Positions 35,150 through 47,436 are shown, counted from the stretch's first letter. The stretch is DNA of 64,000 nt from Sialis fuliginosa (GCA_961205875.1 OY540820.1:8122001-8186000); one strand, 5' to 3'. Notes: a model not told the origin generated them from the letters alone. Numbers and translations are program-made.

Positions 35150-35720
35150 TTTTGTTGTATCCTAGAGACCAAAATAGTTGATTTCGAAGTTTTTTGGTAT
35201 GCTGAAACCGAATCCGTTACCCTAAATTGCTCTATCACGCCAGGTTTTGAAGATATTTTAACCTAGAATTACTAAAAAAATTTGGTCATATTTTTTGATG
35301 AAATTATCCATTTTGACCTTCCTTGAATGGTGTCTGTCTGTAAGTGCTGTAACTCAAATACAACAAATCGTAGAAGAGTGAAATTTTATACATATTTAAG
35401 ATTAATTTTTGTCTGGGAAGAAAACGTCCTATTTTTGAAAACGATTTTATTTCTTACTTCAAAAATAATTCGAAAATTCAAAAATTGACAAGAGTAAATA
35501 TCCGTTTTCGAATAAAACGTTCAAAAAATTCATTTCATGCATAATGTAGAGAATAATATTATCTATAGTTTATGTCCCATTCATTTTATTTTATCTTTTA
35601 TTAGTTTGTCAGAAATGTGTTTTAATCACGTACAATGTTCACTGGATTACGTATAAGAAAGTCCCGTTGCTCCTACGGCAGATATTTTTCTTATTTTTTT
35701 GTCGACGGCAACAAATAATA
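35150..35720 (+). repeat. Diverged repeat, copy 1 of a pair
   Basis: It shares an ordered series of words with 36.70-37.13 kb: GAGTGAAATTTTATA, CCTATTTTTGAAAACGAT, AATATTATC and ATTACGTATAAGAA. The two are colinear but clearly diverged. GGTGTCTGTCTGTAAGTGCT at 35331 is a retroposon-like tract. No ends or coding capacity were identified. Confidence 0.5.
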
Positions 35721-36695
35721 TCTTTTCTTTTTAAAAAGATCTTAAAATTTTCACTGTACAATTTTTGTTCGCCAAAATATATTTTAAAGATACTTACAAC
35801 AAACAACAGATAAAAACTATGGTTATGACTTATCAAATACAAATCCCCTAACCATAAAAATTGTAAGATTTGTATTTGATATACTTACAACATTTTTTTT
35901 AAATAAGAATTCAGGGTAGACATTGCAATGAGCCAAATGAAAACAATAATTTCGAAATATTTCGAAGACAATTGATTTCTCATGCTTTTTGTAAACGTTT
36001 TTATGCGTGCATTTAATCGTTCTACGTTTTGGTCGACTCATAAGCTATAAAAGATCGAATGCAGTCATCACCGATATTATTTGTGTTAGTTAAATCAAGT
36101 ATAAATAATATAAGTTGATTGGGGATAGACATTTGTCGGTTTATATTTATTTTTTCCGGTCGGATTTTTTCGATATCATCCTCCATAATTAATTATGAAT
36201 ATATTTTTAATGACTGATGAGAATCTGTTCATTAAATTTTGATTATATTATATTTTTGTACATACATTGGGAATAAATAAAAAGTTAAGGGTACATGGAT
36301 GACCTAGCAAGTATTCAAAGTTTTATTGTTGATGATTATTATTTATTTTATTTTAATTAACTTGTTTCTCACGGACGCATTGGATTGGAAATATTTAAAT
36401 AAATGAAAAAAAAAAATCATTAAACTTATGTTGTTATAGAAAACATTATTTTATTTATGTTCAATTCGAAAGTCAATTATATTTAATTATCTATACAGGG
36501 TGTTAAAACGAGTAAAAAATGTTTTATCATAGATTAGAAATATGAACGATTCCCAGCTTGGTAGTTATTAAAGGTCTTGTTTTATCATTTACTGTGAAAT
36601 TCATTAACGTATTTAACTTTCCAAGGTTTAGAATATATCTCTGGAACAGGAAATTGGCACATCTATATTGATTAAACTATTTACTTTCTTATATT
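35721..36695. other. No gene seen
   Basis: AT-rich. TATAAAAG at 36046 is a good TATA-box match but has no initiator at the proper distance and no downstream frame. TATACAGGGTGTTAAAAC at 36493 is another solitary element end. Confidence 0.4.
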
Positions 36696-36699
36696 AAAT

Positions 36700-37130
36700 T
36701 AACTATATTAAACTGATTTTTTTCGAATTCCGGATTGAATCCATTTTATTTTTGCCATGATGACTGTGTCTCTAGATGTAAATTAAATATGACAAATTGC
36801 AAAAGGGTGAAATTTTATATTAAGTTTCATCTTGGAAAAAAACCTCCTATTTTTGAAAACGATGTTTTAACCGGAAACGGGTGTTTACTGTTGTCAATTT
36901 TTGATTTTTCGAATGATTTTTTCAACTGTGCGAATTAAAAAAAAAATATTTTTGATAAAAGTTGCAGAAAATATTATCAATAATTAATTTTTTTTTAATC
37001 TTTTATCAGTTCTTCAAAAATATATTTTTAAATGAAATTAGAAACACGTATTACGTATAAGAATGCTGTCATTGGCCCTGTGGCACCCATGACATCTTTA
37101 TACTCAATTTTCCGACATTTTAAATAGAAA
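36700..37130 (+). repeat. Diverged repeat, copy 2 of a pair
   Basis: Colinear with 35.15-35.72 kb (AGGGTGAAATTTTATATTAA, CTCCTATTTTTGAAAACGAT, ATTACGTATAAGAATG). A 67-codon frame at 36735 lies wholly within it and is not a gene. Confidence 0.5.
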
Positions 37131-37862
37131 AACTACGCAAAATAAGGTCATCAATTTTATTTTAGATACATACAAATACTGACGCAAAATCGCAAATATT
37201 TTTTCTTGTAAATTTCAAGCATAATCTAATTTTTTTTGGTCGGTTTATAATTTTTTTATCGGGGTAACCTATAAATAAATTAATTTTTTTAGAAAATACT
37301 TGCATGCATCTTAAATAACATTGATTTCCTTATGTACCGTAGCTAAATTCTACACGTATGCCTTATTTACAGTACAATCAATAAATTTAAATAGAAAATT
37401 CATTGTGATATATAAATTACCATAGTTTTAATGTAGATATCGTAGGTTAAGTTTTATAAAAGCACTTATTTTCGGCATAGTAAAAAATCAATAGTCTGAA
37501 TATATATATTTCGAGGCAGAATGTTCGGCGCCAATGTTTTTTGCGGTGACGGACAGGATTCCTCAACGTTTTTCGTCCACTCTTCCTCTTGTTATGTCAC
37601 AAAATCAATGTGAGACTGTTTTGCAGCTGCCCAGATTCCGTTTGCCCTTATAAGGTTACGCAAAAAGATAAAACGTCCGAACGACGAACTTAGGGTGCAA
37701 TGTACCTGCCTGATAACTGATCTTTGTCTAGATATAAAAATATTCCGCAATCGTCAAAAATAACATAATATAGGGCGTTTTCATGGATTCTTACCAAATA
37801 TATATTTTTTTAATTTTCTATAATCGATTTATTGATATTTTAAAGTTTTTATTAGTCTTTAC
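37131..37862. promoter_or_regulatory. Spacer containing a possible regulatory island
   Basis: Positions 37510-37735 are GC-richer, with GGCGCCAATG, CAGCTG (37624-37629), TTTACGCAAAAAG-like words on both strands and a TTATAAGG motif. They match no recognised repeat. Flanking parts are plain AT-rich sequence. No coding frame was found. Confidence 0.22.
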
Positions 37863-38233
37863 TAGAGATGTACCGGAATTCCGGTTGGAACTCATGATGT
37901 AGATTTAAAGTGAATATTTTAACGTCACTACTATTGTATTATTATTATTTTTATATTATATTATTATTGCCACTAGAAATGTAATTACATTCTATCGAAA
38001 AGAACGTATGCTATACAAATAATTTAACGAAATTAATGTTATACCAATAGTTTTACGAAACTGTAAAAATTGCAGAATATGTAGAAAATACAATTTTTAT
38101 AATTTACTGTATTTTCTTAAGAAATACCATATAGAACAATGTTATATTAATTTAAGATAATAATCTATGTATATTTTAAATATAATAGTAGTGACGTTAG
38201 ACGTGAATTCTGGCAGGAATTCCGGTACACCTA
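37863..38233. mobile_element. TIR element, ACCGGAATTCCGG ends (371 bp)
   Basis: The ends TAGAGATGTACCGGAATTCC and GGAATTCCGGTACACCTA are inverted repeats, backed by inner inverted words (AACGTCACTACTATTGTATT and ATAGTAGTGACGTT). The insertion is flanked by an exact 11-bp repeat, TTAGTCTTTAC (37852-37862 and 38234-38244). The ends look hAT-like, but the repeat is longer than 8 bp, so the boundaries may be off by a few bases. Confidence 0.7.
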
Positions 38234-38244
38234 TTAGTCTTTAC

Positions 38245-39335
38245 GATAAATTAGAGCGGTATACGAAGACGAACAACTTTTAAAGTTATTTCTAACAGCC
38301 ATGTTAATCTCTAAATGGACCAATCAGAACCTAGAATTTGCTAATTAACAAATGTATGTACCTATACCAAGCTGTCAACAGAAACAAACTGGTAACATAG
38401 GTAGAAGAAATCGGACACTAAGTTGAGGAAAGATATATGAGCACTAGGACTGTTACCATTGTTCATATTTTAAAATAAGTACCTATTGTTTACAATTATA
38501 AAACTAATTAATAAAAATGTTTTATATTGCCTTTAAAAGTATTTAAGTGATAATTCATTAACAGAGAAAAGTATACATATTTGGAAACAATATTCAATTC
38601 AATGCATATTTGCATATTATACATTTTTATGTCTATGAGGTTTATAAATGGAAAATTACATACGATAAAAGATAATCATCAAGTTTTGGTTTCGTATTAC
38701 AGACTAGGTTTGTTGTTATGCATCTATAAACTTTTCTAATCTAAGATCCAATTAACAGTACCGAAGATATAGAACATCTTAGCACGGAATCCATAGCGCT
38801 TATGCTAAAAATTCACCCAAAATACAATAGCTTTTTTTGCCTCGTTGACAGCATGATTTGATTTACATATATTTAACGAATTGATCTTATATTTTTACCA
38901 GATAAAAATCAAAGATACCTCTACCACATCATGCAGATCTTTTGTTCTTCGACTTACTAGTTATATTCCAAAAAAAATGGAAAAATCTTGCTGTTCCTGG
39001 AGCTACAAGTATTAAGAAAAATATATTTGTTTGATATTCAAATGAGGGAAAACAACATTATGGTTTCACGCCTTTTTTCACTGCGTTGTTATCTTTTTGG
39101 TTGTTTCTCCATTATTTGGTTTTCCATGAATTTTAACAATTTAGTTTTTACACTGACTAATTTCATAGATAACGTAATGTAATTCTGTACTTTGCAGAAA
39201 CATTTTAGCAATACCAGACATGTAAATAAATACAAATACTTCACAAAATAAAAATGTATTCAAAATGTAAAATTTTGTTAACCAGTCGACTCTTGACTAA
39301 AATTTCAAGAAGCAAAATTTCAATATATTAAAAAA
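38245..39335. other. No gene seen
   Basis: AT-rich. Open frames here have low-complexity, AT-driven translations. Confidence 0.4.
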
Positions 39336-39379
39336 ATGTCACTTGTAAAAACACTCGAATTCCATATAGCACTTTTTTC

Positions 39380-39623
39380 GTACAAACAAAACGAAAACAC
39401 TGGAGTCGACCATCGAACCCAAGGGTGCAATGCACCTCAGGGAGTAACCTGGGCTGACCTTCGATTTCATGGGACAGTCGGCATCGGGTCGTTTACCCCC
39501 TTAGCGTGTCCGCGAACAGAAATTCGGAAAAATTATATAACAACTTGGTTGCGTAACGCGGGCAGGGGGGCTGGATTTATTGACTCGTTTTAACCACGGT
39601 TCACAGAAATGATCGAATTACAG
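39380..39623 (+). other. GC-richer island ending at a good splice donor: possible 5' exon
   Basis: This block matches no repeat recognised in this window and is markedly GC-richer than its flanks. It ends CGAATTACAG|GTAAGGG, close to a perfect donor, at 39624. An ATG at 39609 would give five codons (MIELQ) before the donor in phase 0. An 85-codon open frame (39336-39593), with no domain I recognise, covers most of the island and stops 15 bases before that ATG in the same frame. It could be a 5' leader exon with a short coding start, a non-coding exon, or an enhancer. No acceptor partner was found in the window. Confidence 0.3.
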
Positions 39624-39629
39624 GTAAGG

Positions 39630-41144
39630 GTACGTGATTGTAAATTTTTCGTTGTGTAATATTTATTACGTGTCCAGGGGTTATTGAATCTTTCGCTAAC
39701 ATCCTCGTTTGTCTTCCTCTTTGCTTTATTTTTTTACTTTTATTTTAATATACAGGATGAATATTGTCAAATGCGAATAACTTGAAAAATAAGCATTTTT
39801 AAGAAAAATGTTTCATCATTTGAAGGTGTCATTCAAATAGCTATTTTTTAAAAATTAGTCGAAGACTTCAAGATCATTTGAAGGTCAATTTTTTTTAATG
39901 GAAACCTATTGTTTAAAGAATCGTATTTTATAAAAAAAAGTAGATATTTTTTTTCCTTTTACATAAAACATTTCAAAAAAAGTGCGAGAATTTTTATAAC
40001 CATATTTTCATGGTGTTTCCAAAAATTCTACCAAATAAAAACTAATAACATTTTGTAGAATACAAATAAATATCCATTCAACGGCCTCCTTTGAAGTTAG
40101 ATCACTGCTATTGTACATGTATTTGGTAATAAGAAAATATCAATACTTAATTAAAATATAATAAGTAGAGGTACACAAAACTGTTCATTACCGATGGTAA
40201 AATTCCCCAAAAATATTAAAGCGAAACTACTTTATTAACATAAAAGAAATTAAAGGGCCATTGTAAAAACGTTTAATAGGTTTCAATGAAGATATTACAT
40301 AAAGCCAATTTCATCAAGAAACTTAATAGGATTGAAAAAATAATTCATATATAAATAGTTGCGAATTACCAGCGTGAAATTTTAAAACATACATAAAGTA
40401 ACTTTTTACTTACATTGGAAACAAGTAATTTTTACGGGAAAATGGGCATTCGAGTGGATCTAATGCATGAACAATAAAAGCTTATGAGTTTTTTTTTTCA
40501 CAAAAAACTTTTCAGATATCTTTATTTGTTTTGTCCGAGAGCTGGATGATCATCATTTTAAAGCAAAAGAACCATCTCAGAGGTTATAAAAGTTATCGAA
40601 CGTTGAAAAAATGTCCTGATCAATGATTGCCAACATAACTGAAGAAAAAAACTATATTGAAAAACAATAGGTAGTACACTGTAAATATTTTTTACAGATT
40701 TATTTTTATGAATTTTTTATTCAATATTTATTTTTTTGAAATTTGATAGTTTAGTTATGATTCTTGGTTGAGATAGAAAACATTTATTTTATAATTTACT
40801 ATTAACTTGTACAGAATGATTCGAAATATAATGTGTAACGTTCAAGGGGTGGTAGAGGCAACCGTCCATGTTCCATAATATTTTTTTACTTTCTTATACC
40901 CAAGTGTATATTAAATATTTTATATTAAAAATATTTTTTATTAATATGAAAAATTTTATTATAAATTTTCTTTTTTCGTTTTTTTTTTTGGGATTGGAGC
41001 GGGGCATTTGGATCATAGGCCCACCCAATATTTCATGACATGAAAGTAAAATTCAAAAATATATATTCACATTTCAATAACTTTGGTATGGGGTATCAGA
41101 CTGAAACATTTTATTAACAAAAAACGTCCATTTCATTCATTTGA
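39630..41144. other. AT-rich spacer
   Basis: No gene seen. TACAGGATGAATATTGTC at 39751 and GTACAGAATGATTCG at 40812 are both left ends of TACAGGGTGATT-type repeats in the same orientation; no inverted partners were found. Confidence 0.4.
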
Positions 41145-41368
41145 CAACCATCCGACCAAGTTTCAACAATATCGATTCAGTGGTTCATGAGTTATGCGTG
41201 TGACAAGGATTTAGGGGACAGACGGACGGACACACGGACGGATAGACAGACAGACATGGAATTAAAAGTGTTTGTCTTGACGTGAAACGGAAAGATCACA
41301 ACATTTTTTTTTGTCTCATTCTAAAACGATCACAAAGCTTCTCGTATCTTCGATATTGCGAGGAAGCA
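41145..41368 (+). repeat. CGAGGAAGCA-family element, right-end fragment
   Basis: It runs from ACCATCCGACCAAGTTTCAA through TTCATGAGTTATGCGTG and the GGACGGACACACGGACGG tract to CGAGGAAGCA at 41359-41368. It faces another fragment of the family 450 bp downstream. Confidence 0.7.
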
Positions 41369-41819
41369 AAATATTCTCAAACCTCAACAGTGTACCTACA
41401 ATCGTTTCATGTCCAAATACATTTCAATTCATGTGAAATCTAGTTGGCCATATCCAGATAACCAGATACCCATGTCAACATAAAAATAAACATAAAAAAA
41501 CATTATGACAATTTTCCACCTGACTAAACATCGCAATACAAAACCAATCAAGGTGATGTTCCCTAATTCGCATTGTTCTGCGGTTAACACAGGCGCGCAG
41601 TATTCAATTTTCACGTAATTGAATTTAATATTAACCGCAGGAAATACAGGAAAAGAAATATTTGCACAAAGAATGCAGAAGTCGGTTAACCGAGGAGATG
41701 CGTTTTTCAATAAATATGTAATGAAAATGCAAGGATTCATAGTAGATGTGATTTAAAGTTCATGTACCTTTCACCAGTGGTTACATAACTGTTGCATAAT
41801 CAATAAAGTTTTAATTTAT
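41369..41819. other. Spacer between two facing repeat ends
   Basis: A 103-codon open frame lies on the minus strand (41429-41740) with several hydrophobic segments. It has no recognisable domain, and I see no promoter or splice context, so I do not call it a gene. CAATAAAG at 41801 could be a poly-A signal on the plus strand. Confidence 0.35.
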
Positions 41820-42115
41820 TGCTTCCTCGCAATATCGAAGATACGAAAAGCTTTGTGATCGTTTTAGAACGAAATAAAAAAAATGTTCTCCGATTTTCAT
41901 AATTTTCGTGCTGTGTTTGTCTGTCGCATAACTCATGAACCACTGAACCGATAATAATGAAACTTGGTTGGATGGTTGGGTCTGGTTTGGGGACGGTTCC
42001 TTTTCAAAATCATCAAAATCGTGTATAAGAGGCAGGGGTGACTTCCCAAAATATTTATTTTGTCAAGATATTTCAAGAACGATAAATGCAACGTAAAAAT
42101 TTTATATGTCTACAA
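41820..42115 (-). repeat. CGAGGAAGCA-family element, right-end fragment
   Basis: On the plus strand it starts TGCTTCCTCGCAATATCGAA and runs to about 42115, where similarity fades. The GACGGACAG tract seen in other copies is shortened to TGTGTTTGTCTGTC. Confidence 0.7.
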
Positions 42116-43378
42116 CATTCAAATTGAACATAATATGAAGTTTAATTTTAATGATAATAATTGCAAATCGATTCGGGGTGTCACAACTCTTATTACGAGT
42201 ATCTCTAACTAGGACTAAATCTGCTGATATCATTGTAGATAAAAAAAAATTAAATATGAAAATTGTTTTATTCGTAACTTTTCAACAGGGATTTGTTTAG
42301 GATGAAGTCGTATGCGATACAAAATTCAATTTCGGAAAAATTGGCGTATAGAATTCGTTATCTTTAATTATTTTAAATTTTAATTTAAATTAATAATACA
42401 CTTTTTTAAGTTGTTCTGAAACCCACACAAAGTGTTTCACAAAAAGAGTTAAATTAATAATTTATTAAATCAACATTAAAAGCATTAATGGAATATTTAA
42501 TTTTGTTCCAGCGCAAAAGTAAATTTAAATCTTTATTTAAACAAATATCCGTACTCAAACAACTGCTTTCAAAATGATCTTGTTATATTTGCACATTCAA
42601 TTATTTTGGGCTCCATTAGTTATACTTATAGTAAGAATATATTGTAATCATGAGAATCTATCGATATAGAGATTTTGATAGTAAATAAAAATTTATAAAT
42701 GATATACCTACATAGATAAAAAACTTTTAAATTTTTAATCGAAGACTACATTTTCTTTATTCATTGGTCAAGAAGCAATTCAGTTTTATTTTATTTAAGA
42801 GCCCCAAATCAATGTTTCAAATTTTTATTTACGTATTTTTTATTATTAGCATTAATTTATTGTATAATAGAATTCTAATATCTTGTTTAAATTTTATCAT
42901 CGATATTACATACATAATAATAACAAAAAATTGTGTGAGATATGGATGTATATTATTTAGTATAAATGGAGCCATACAAAATGAAGGAAACGTAACGAAA
43001 ATTACCATACATTTTCTTTTAATATACATACTCATGTGAAAATGAAAACTTTTCGTCACACGCCTATAATAATGTTCTTCGTTTAATTTATCTGGCGCGA
43101 ACAAAAAGATTCCACGAATCCTACGTAAAATATTTGAGTAATATCGTTTTCATGTAAGTAAAATATATGTAAATATCACCAACGTACCTCTCGGAAATGT
43201 CTTTTCTACAGACCCGGCTTTGGGGTAGCAAAATTCAAAGAAAATATCTAGAACGTGTTACCAAAAATTCACATATTAATCAGTTCTTAACAAAATCTAA
43301 ACGACTGAACCGGAAACTGAAACAATTGTAATTGTTGTATTCACTTTACATACCTATACATACATTTAAATTTAAATA
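42116..43378. other. No gene seen
   Basis: AT-rich. CAACTCTTATTACGAGTATC at 42185 is related to motifs at 1.93 and 2.86 kb. Overlapping 91-codon frames on opposite strands at 42.76-43.10 kb have AT-driven composition and are not convincing. Confidence 0.4.
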
Positions 43379-43949
43379 AGGTACTGGCACCAGTTATGGC
43401 CGCTATAAGAGCAAGATTTACTGTTTTTGTGATTGACGGGCTTCTTTTTTGTAATTCTCATTAACGCATGTTACTAATAAAACAAGTAATTCGTTATTTA
43501 ATCAATTTAATTACCAAAGTTCGCAAATATAGTTTGTTATTTAAATTACAGCATTTTATTTTGTTTATGTTTTTTCTCCAGTAATAGATAAAGTAAAATC
43601 AGTAATGGGAACGCAGTGATGGACACATTCTAATGATTACAAAATGATAAGTACTACGACACAAAAGATATAAAAGAAATAATCGTCAAATTTGAAACAA
43701 TGTAAAGCAGTTGCTACAATAATATAATAATTAATAAATAAATTATACTAATAATTAGTTTAAATGTCCACCATTTTGACACCTATTGGCCGATTGTCAT
43801 CAAATCACGCTGTAAAACAGTTAAATGTATATAGATTAATATTCAGAAATGGTAGTAATCAAATGTCAACAAATATTTCTAATTCAGTATAACATTTAAT
43901 TTAAAAATAGCGATTACTGGGGTCATATCCAAGACTGGTGCCACTACCT
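43379..43949 (+). mobile_element. AGGTACTGGCACCAG MITE, reference copy (571 bp)
   Basis: Flanked by TA on each side, with ends AGGTACTGGCACCAG and CTGGTGCCACTACCT. This is the cleanest copy in the window, without the tandem duplication of the 9.59 kb copy. It has no transposase. TA flanks and short inverted ends fit a mariner-like or other TA-targeting non-autonomous element. Confidence 0.8.
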
Positions 43950-43994
43950 TATTTATGTATAAAAAATAAATAAAGAAACAAATTAGTTTGTAAT

Positions 43995-44125
43995 GTCTGT
44001 CTGACCGTTTGTCTCCTAAATCTTTGCCACAACAAATGAAACATTAAATGGATTTTAATAAAATTTGGTCTACTAGTTGGGTCGGACTAGTAGGTAGTGC
44101 CATATAATAATCATCAAAATCGAGT
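43995..44125 (+). repeat. Decayed retroposon or repeat segment
   Basis: GTCTGTCTGACCGTTTGTCT is followed by words like ATAATCATCAAAATCG that also occur in the CGAGGAAGCA family. It is a diverged relative with no clear ends. Confidence 0.4.
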
Positions 44126-44138
44126 GGAGGTAGGAACG

Positions 44139-46243
44139 GCGCACAGTGGGTCTAAATCACACTTTTTTGCGCGAAATTTCGCTTCAAGCCAATTTTCAAC
44201 CAATTTTAATAAAGTCAGTGGCATTTGAAAGGTAAATAGTTGTAGTTTCTGAAAATTACCCCAAGAATAGTCAATTCACCCTCTTAATTATTGTTTCATC
44301 CCCTTAAATCTGAAAATTCGATTAAACGATAAATTCATAAATTAATAAATCGAATCAGATAATATATTCTGCACAAATATAAATATCTATTTGTTAGTAC
44401 TATTATATAGTATGTGTAAACATGTGTGAACATATTTTAATATATACAGGGTGAGTCATAAGTTCGTATTTCTTCGATATCTCCTCTGTTAATAATTAGA
44501 GAAAAATTTTAATTTTGAATGATATTATAAGTAATAATACACATCTAAACTTATATTAAAATATATAGTGTGACCCCGAAAAAGGTGTATCATTACAGGG
44601 TGAGTTGATAGTGCGTGTATCTTCGATATCTCCTCTCTTTTACAAGATACAGAAAAAATTCAAATATTAGATAATACTAAAAGTATAAATGTACATTATA
44701 AGAATGTATTGAAATATACAGTGTGGCCCCGAAATAAGGTGTATCACAAATATAATGTATTTTTTAATGGGATGACCCATTTATTTCTACCTTATGTAAC
44801 TCTTGTTTAGAAGATCTATACAATATTTTTTAAAAACATTGAGGGGAAGGGGTATGATATAATTGTTTTTCTTAGTTGACGTTTTCAAACATTGTTTTGA
44901 AAAATCATTTTCGTTTTGGTGTGGCATTAGTTTAACCTAGACACCACTAGTAATCCATTAGAAATTTGTTTTATACAAGGTGCTTCTGAAAAAATTACAA
45001 TTATTCAAAAATTATATGTTACAAAACTATTTTTTAATGGAACAAAATATTTTTTTTTCATTAAGTATGTAATAGGTATTCGGTACACTACAACTTTTCA
45101 TGGCAGGTAAATCCTGCACCTAAAATAAATAAATATACTAAAATGCATACATTTTTTAGACACGAAGTGTTTATTTTTAAGCATAAAATCTAAGAGTTTT
45201 TTTTTCATAAATGTTTCATGTAATGTAAGTAATAAGCGTTTTTAGTATATTTATTTATTTTAGGTGCAGGATTTACCTGCCGTGAAAAGTTGTAGTGTAC
45301 CGAATACCTATTACATACTTAATGAAAAAAAAATATTTTGTTCCATTAAAAAATAATTTTGTAACATATAATTTTTAAATAATTGTAGTTTTTTCAGGAG
45401 CACCTTGTATAAAACAAATTTCTAATGGAGTACTAGTGGTGTCTAGGTTAAACTAATGCCACACCAAAACGAAAATGATTTTTCAAAACAATGTTTGAAA
45501 ACGTCAACTAAGAAAAACAATTATATCATACCCCTTCCCCTCAATGTTTTTAAAAAATATTGTATAGATCTTCTAAACAAGAGTTACATAAGGTAGAAAT
45601 AAATGGGTCATCCCATTAAAAAATACATTATATTTGTGATACACCTTATTTCGGGGCCACACTGTATATTTCAATACATTCTTATAATGTACATTTATAC
45701 TTTTAGTATTATCTAATATTTGAATTTTTTCTGTATCTTGTAAAAAGAGGAGATATCGAAGATACACGCACTATCAACTCACCCTGTAATGATACACCTT
45801 TTTCGGGGTCACACTATATATTTTAATATAAGTTTAGATGTGTATTATTACTTATAATATCATTCAAAATTAAAATTTTTCTCTAATTATTAACAGAGGA
45901 GATATCGAAGAAATACGAACTTATGACTCACCCTGTATATATTAAAATATGTTCACACATGTTTACACATACTATATAATAGTACTAACAAATAGATATT
46001 TATATTTGTGCAGAATATATTATCTGATTCGATTTATTAATTTATGAATTTATCGTTTAATCGAATTTTCAGATTTAAGGGGATGAAACAATAATTAAGA
46101 GGGTGAATTGACTATTCTTGGGGTAATTTTCAGAAACTACAACTATTTACCTTTCAAATGCCACTGACTTTATTAAAATTGGTTGAAAATTGGCTTGAAG
46201 CGAAATTTCGCGCAAAAAAGTGTGATTTAGACCCACTGTGCGG
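44139..46243. repeat. Giant near-perfect inverted repeat (2.1 kb)
   Basis: The left arm (about 44139-45146) and right arm (about 45236-46243) are reverse complements over about 1 kb. I count only about ten differences, most of them near the inner ends, so identity is about 99 percent. The loop is about 90 bases. The outer ends are CGCACAGTGGGTCTAAATC and its complement. Each arm contains two diverged tandem modules starting TACAGGGTGAGT (44445 and 44594 in the left arm). No target duplication and no coding frame were found. It is either a fold-back transposon with very long terminal repeats or a recent inverted duplication. Confidence 0.92.
44445..44752. repeat. Two tandem TACAGGGTGAGT modules in the left arm
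   Basis: The unit at 44445-44593 (TACAGGGTGAGTCATAAGTT ... GTGACCCCGAAAAAGGTGTA) is followed directly by a diverged second unit (TACAGGGTGAGTTGATAGTG ... GTGGCCCCGAAATAAGGTGT). Each is about 150 bp. Their mirror images lie at about 45630-45938. Confidence 0.75.
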
Positions 46244-46349
46244 CGGTGTCCCAAAAATTTTCTTTTTTTTTAAATATCTTAAGAATTAAATTGTAATTTT
46301 CTATAAAAATATATTACAATTTTTGTAGTAAAAATTTATTTTTCAAAGA

Positions 46350-46539
46350 TAAGGTAAATGTAGATAATTCCGGCTTAGTACATAATTACGGCCTATTTTA
46401 TTAAAAATTAATAAATAAGATAACTTTAAAAGATTTCATAAAAGATATTAATTGAATTGATTCTATGTTCGGTTATTTTTCGAAATCCGAAGTAACAACA
46501 ATGAAATCCCTTAAGCCGGAATTATGTACATTTACCTTA
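46350..46539. mobile_element. Short TIR element (190 bp)
   Basis: The inverted ends are 28 bp with one mismatch, starting TAAGGTAAATGTAGATAATT on the left; the right end is AATTATGTACATTTACCTTA. They abut TA-containing sequence. No coding region. Confidence 0.7.
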
Positions 46540-47130
46540 TAATATCTACCTATGCAGAATTTAATACGAGGAAGCACTGTGGCACTACTTGATTAAATCC
46601 ATAGATAACATAACATAAATGTTAGTTGGTTCAATTATACGTTAAATACTAATAATCTAAAGACAGAAAATTCAACTAAATAGTAATAAGGTTTACAGTT
46701 TTTGTTTGATTTTTACTAAGCCGGGCCTGCTGTCACGTAATAACAAGACACAGTACTTGATATAAAAAATTCATGAAGAAATGTGGTATTCCACAAAATT
46801 CACACTTCTCAAGTTCATCATCCTTTTCGTGAATTCTTAAATGGTGACAAAAATGTTACCAGCTAGCGATAAATAATTTATAGGCACTCCGCAACTTACA
46901 TATATTTCTCGGAAATTGTGTATCATAGGTACTTCTTAAATATTCTAACATAATTTGTATTATTATATTGAAAAAAAAAAATATAGTACCTGCTTTTCAG
47001 AATATATTTTATCATATGATCGGAAGATTCCAAACTTGTTTTGTCGAGGAACCTTTACACAATTTTTAAAAAATTGTGGAACCTTAACCATATTTATATT
47101 TTTAGGACCCTTTCTTCCAATTTTAATAAT
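46540..47130. other. AT-rich spacer
   Basis: No gene seen. AATACGAGGAAGCACTGTGG at 46562 is an isolated end of the CGAGGAAGCA family. Confidence 0.4.
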
Positions 47131-47436
47131 ACAAAGTAGTACGACACAAAAAGAAATCAAAGAAAGAATCATCAAATTTGAAACATTGTTAAGGAATTGC
47201 TATGATAATATAATAATTAATAAATAAATTATACTAATAATTAGTTTAAATGTCCACCATTTTGACACCTATTGGTCGATTGCCATCAAATCATGCTATA
47301 AAACAGTTAAATGTACATATATAGATTAATAATCAAAAATGGTAGTAATCAAATATCAACACATATTTCTAATTCAGTACATTTAATTAAAAATTTGCCA
47401 TTATTGGGGTCATATCCAAGACTGGTGCCAGTAGCT
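47131..47436 (+). mobile_element. AGGTACTGGCACCAG MITE, 5'-truncated copy
   Basis: It joins the family near AGTACGACACAAAAAG and continues colinear to the right end CTGGTGCCAGTAGCT|TA. The left half is missing. Confidence 0.7.

Noticed and set aside
36046-36080. TATAAAAG as a core promoter
   Set aside because: There is no initiator at the usual distance and no plausible transcript or frame downstream.
41429-41740. 103-codon minus-strand open frame
   Set aside because: Hydrophobic but without a domain, promoter or splice context, and lying between two repeat fragments. Frames this long occur by chance in 64 kb.
42764-43104. Overlapping 91-codon frames on opposite strands
   Set aside because: Both translations are rich in I, N, K, F and Y, as expected from AT-rich DNA. 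Two overlapping antisense genes are unlikely.
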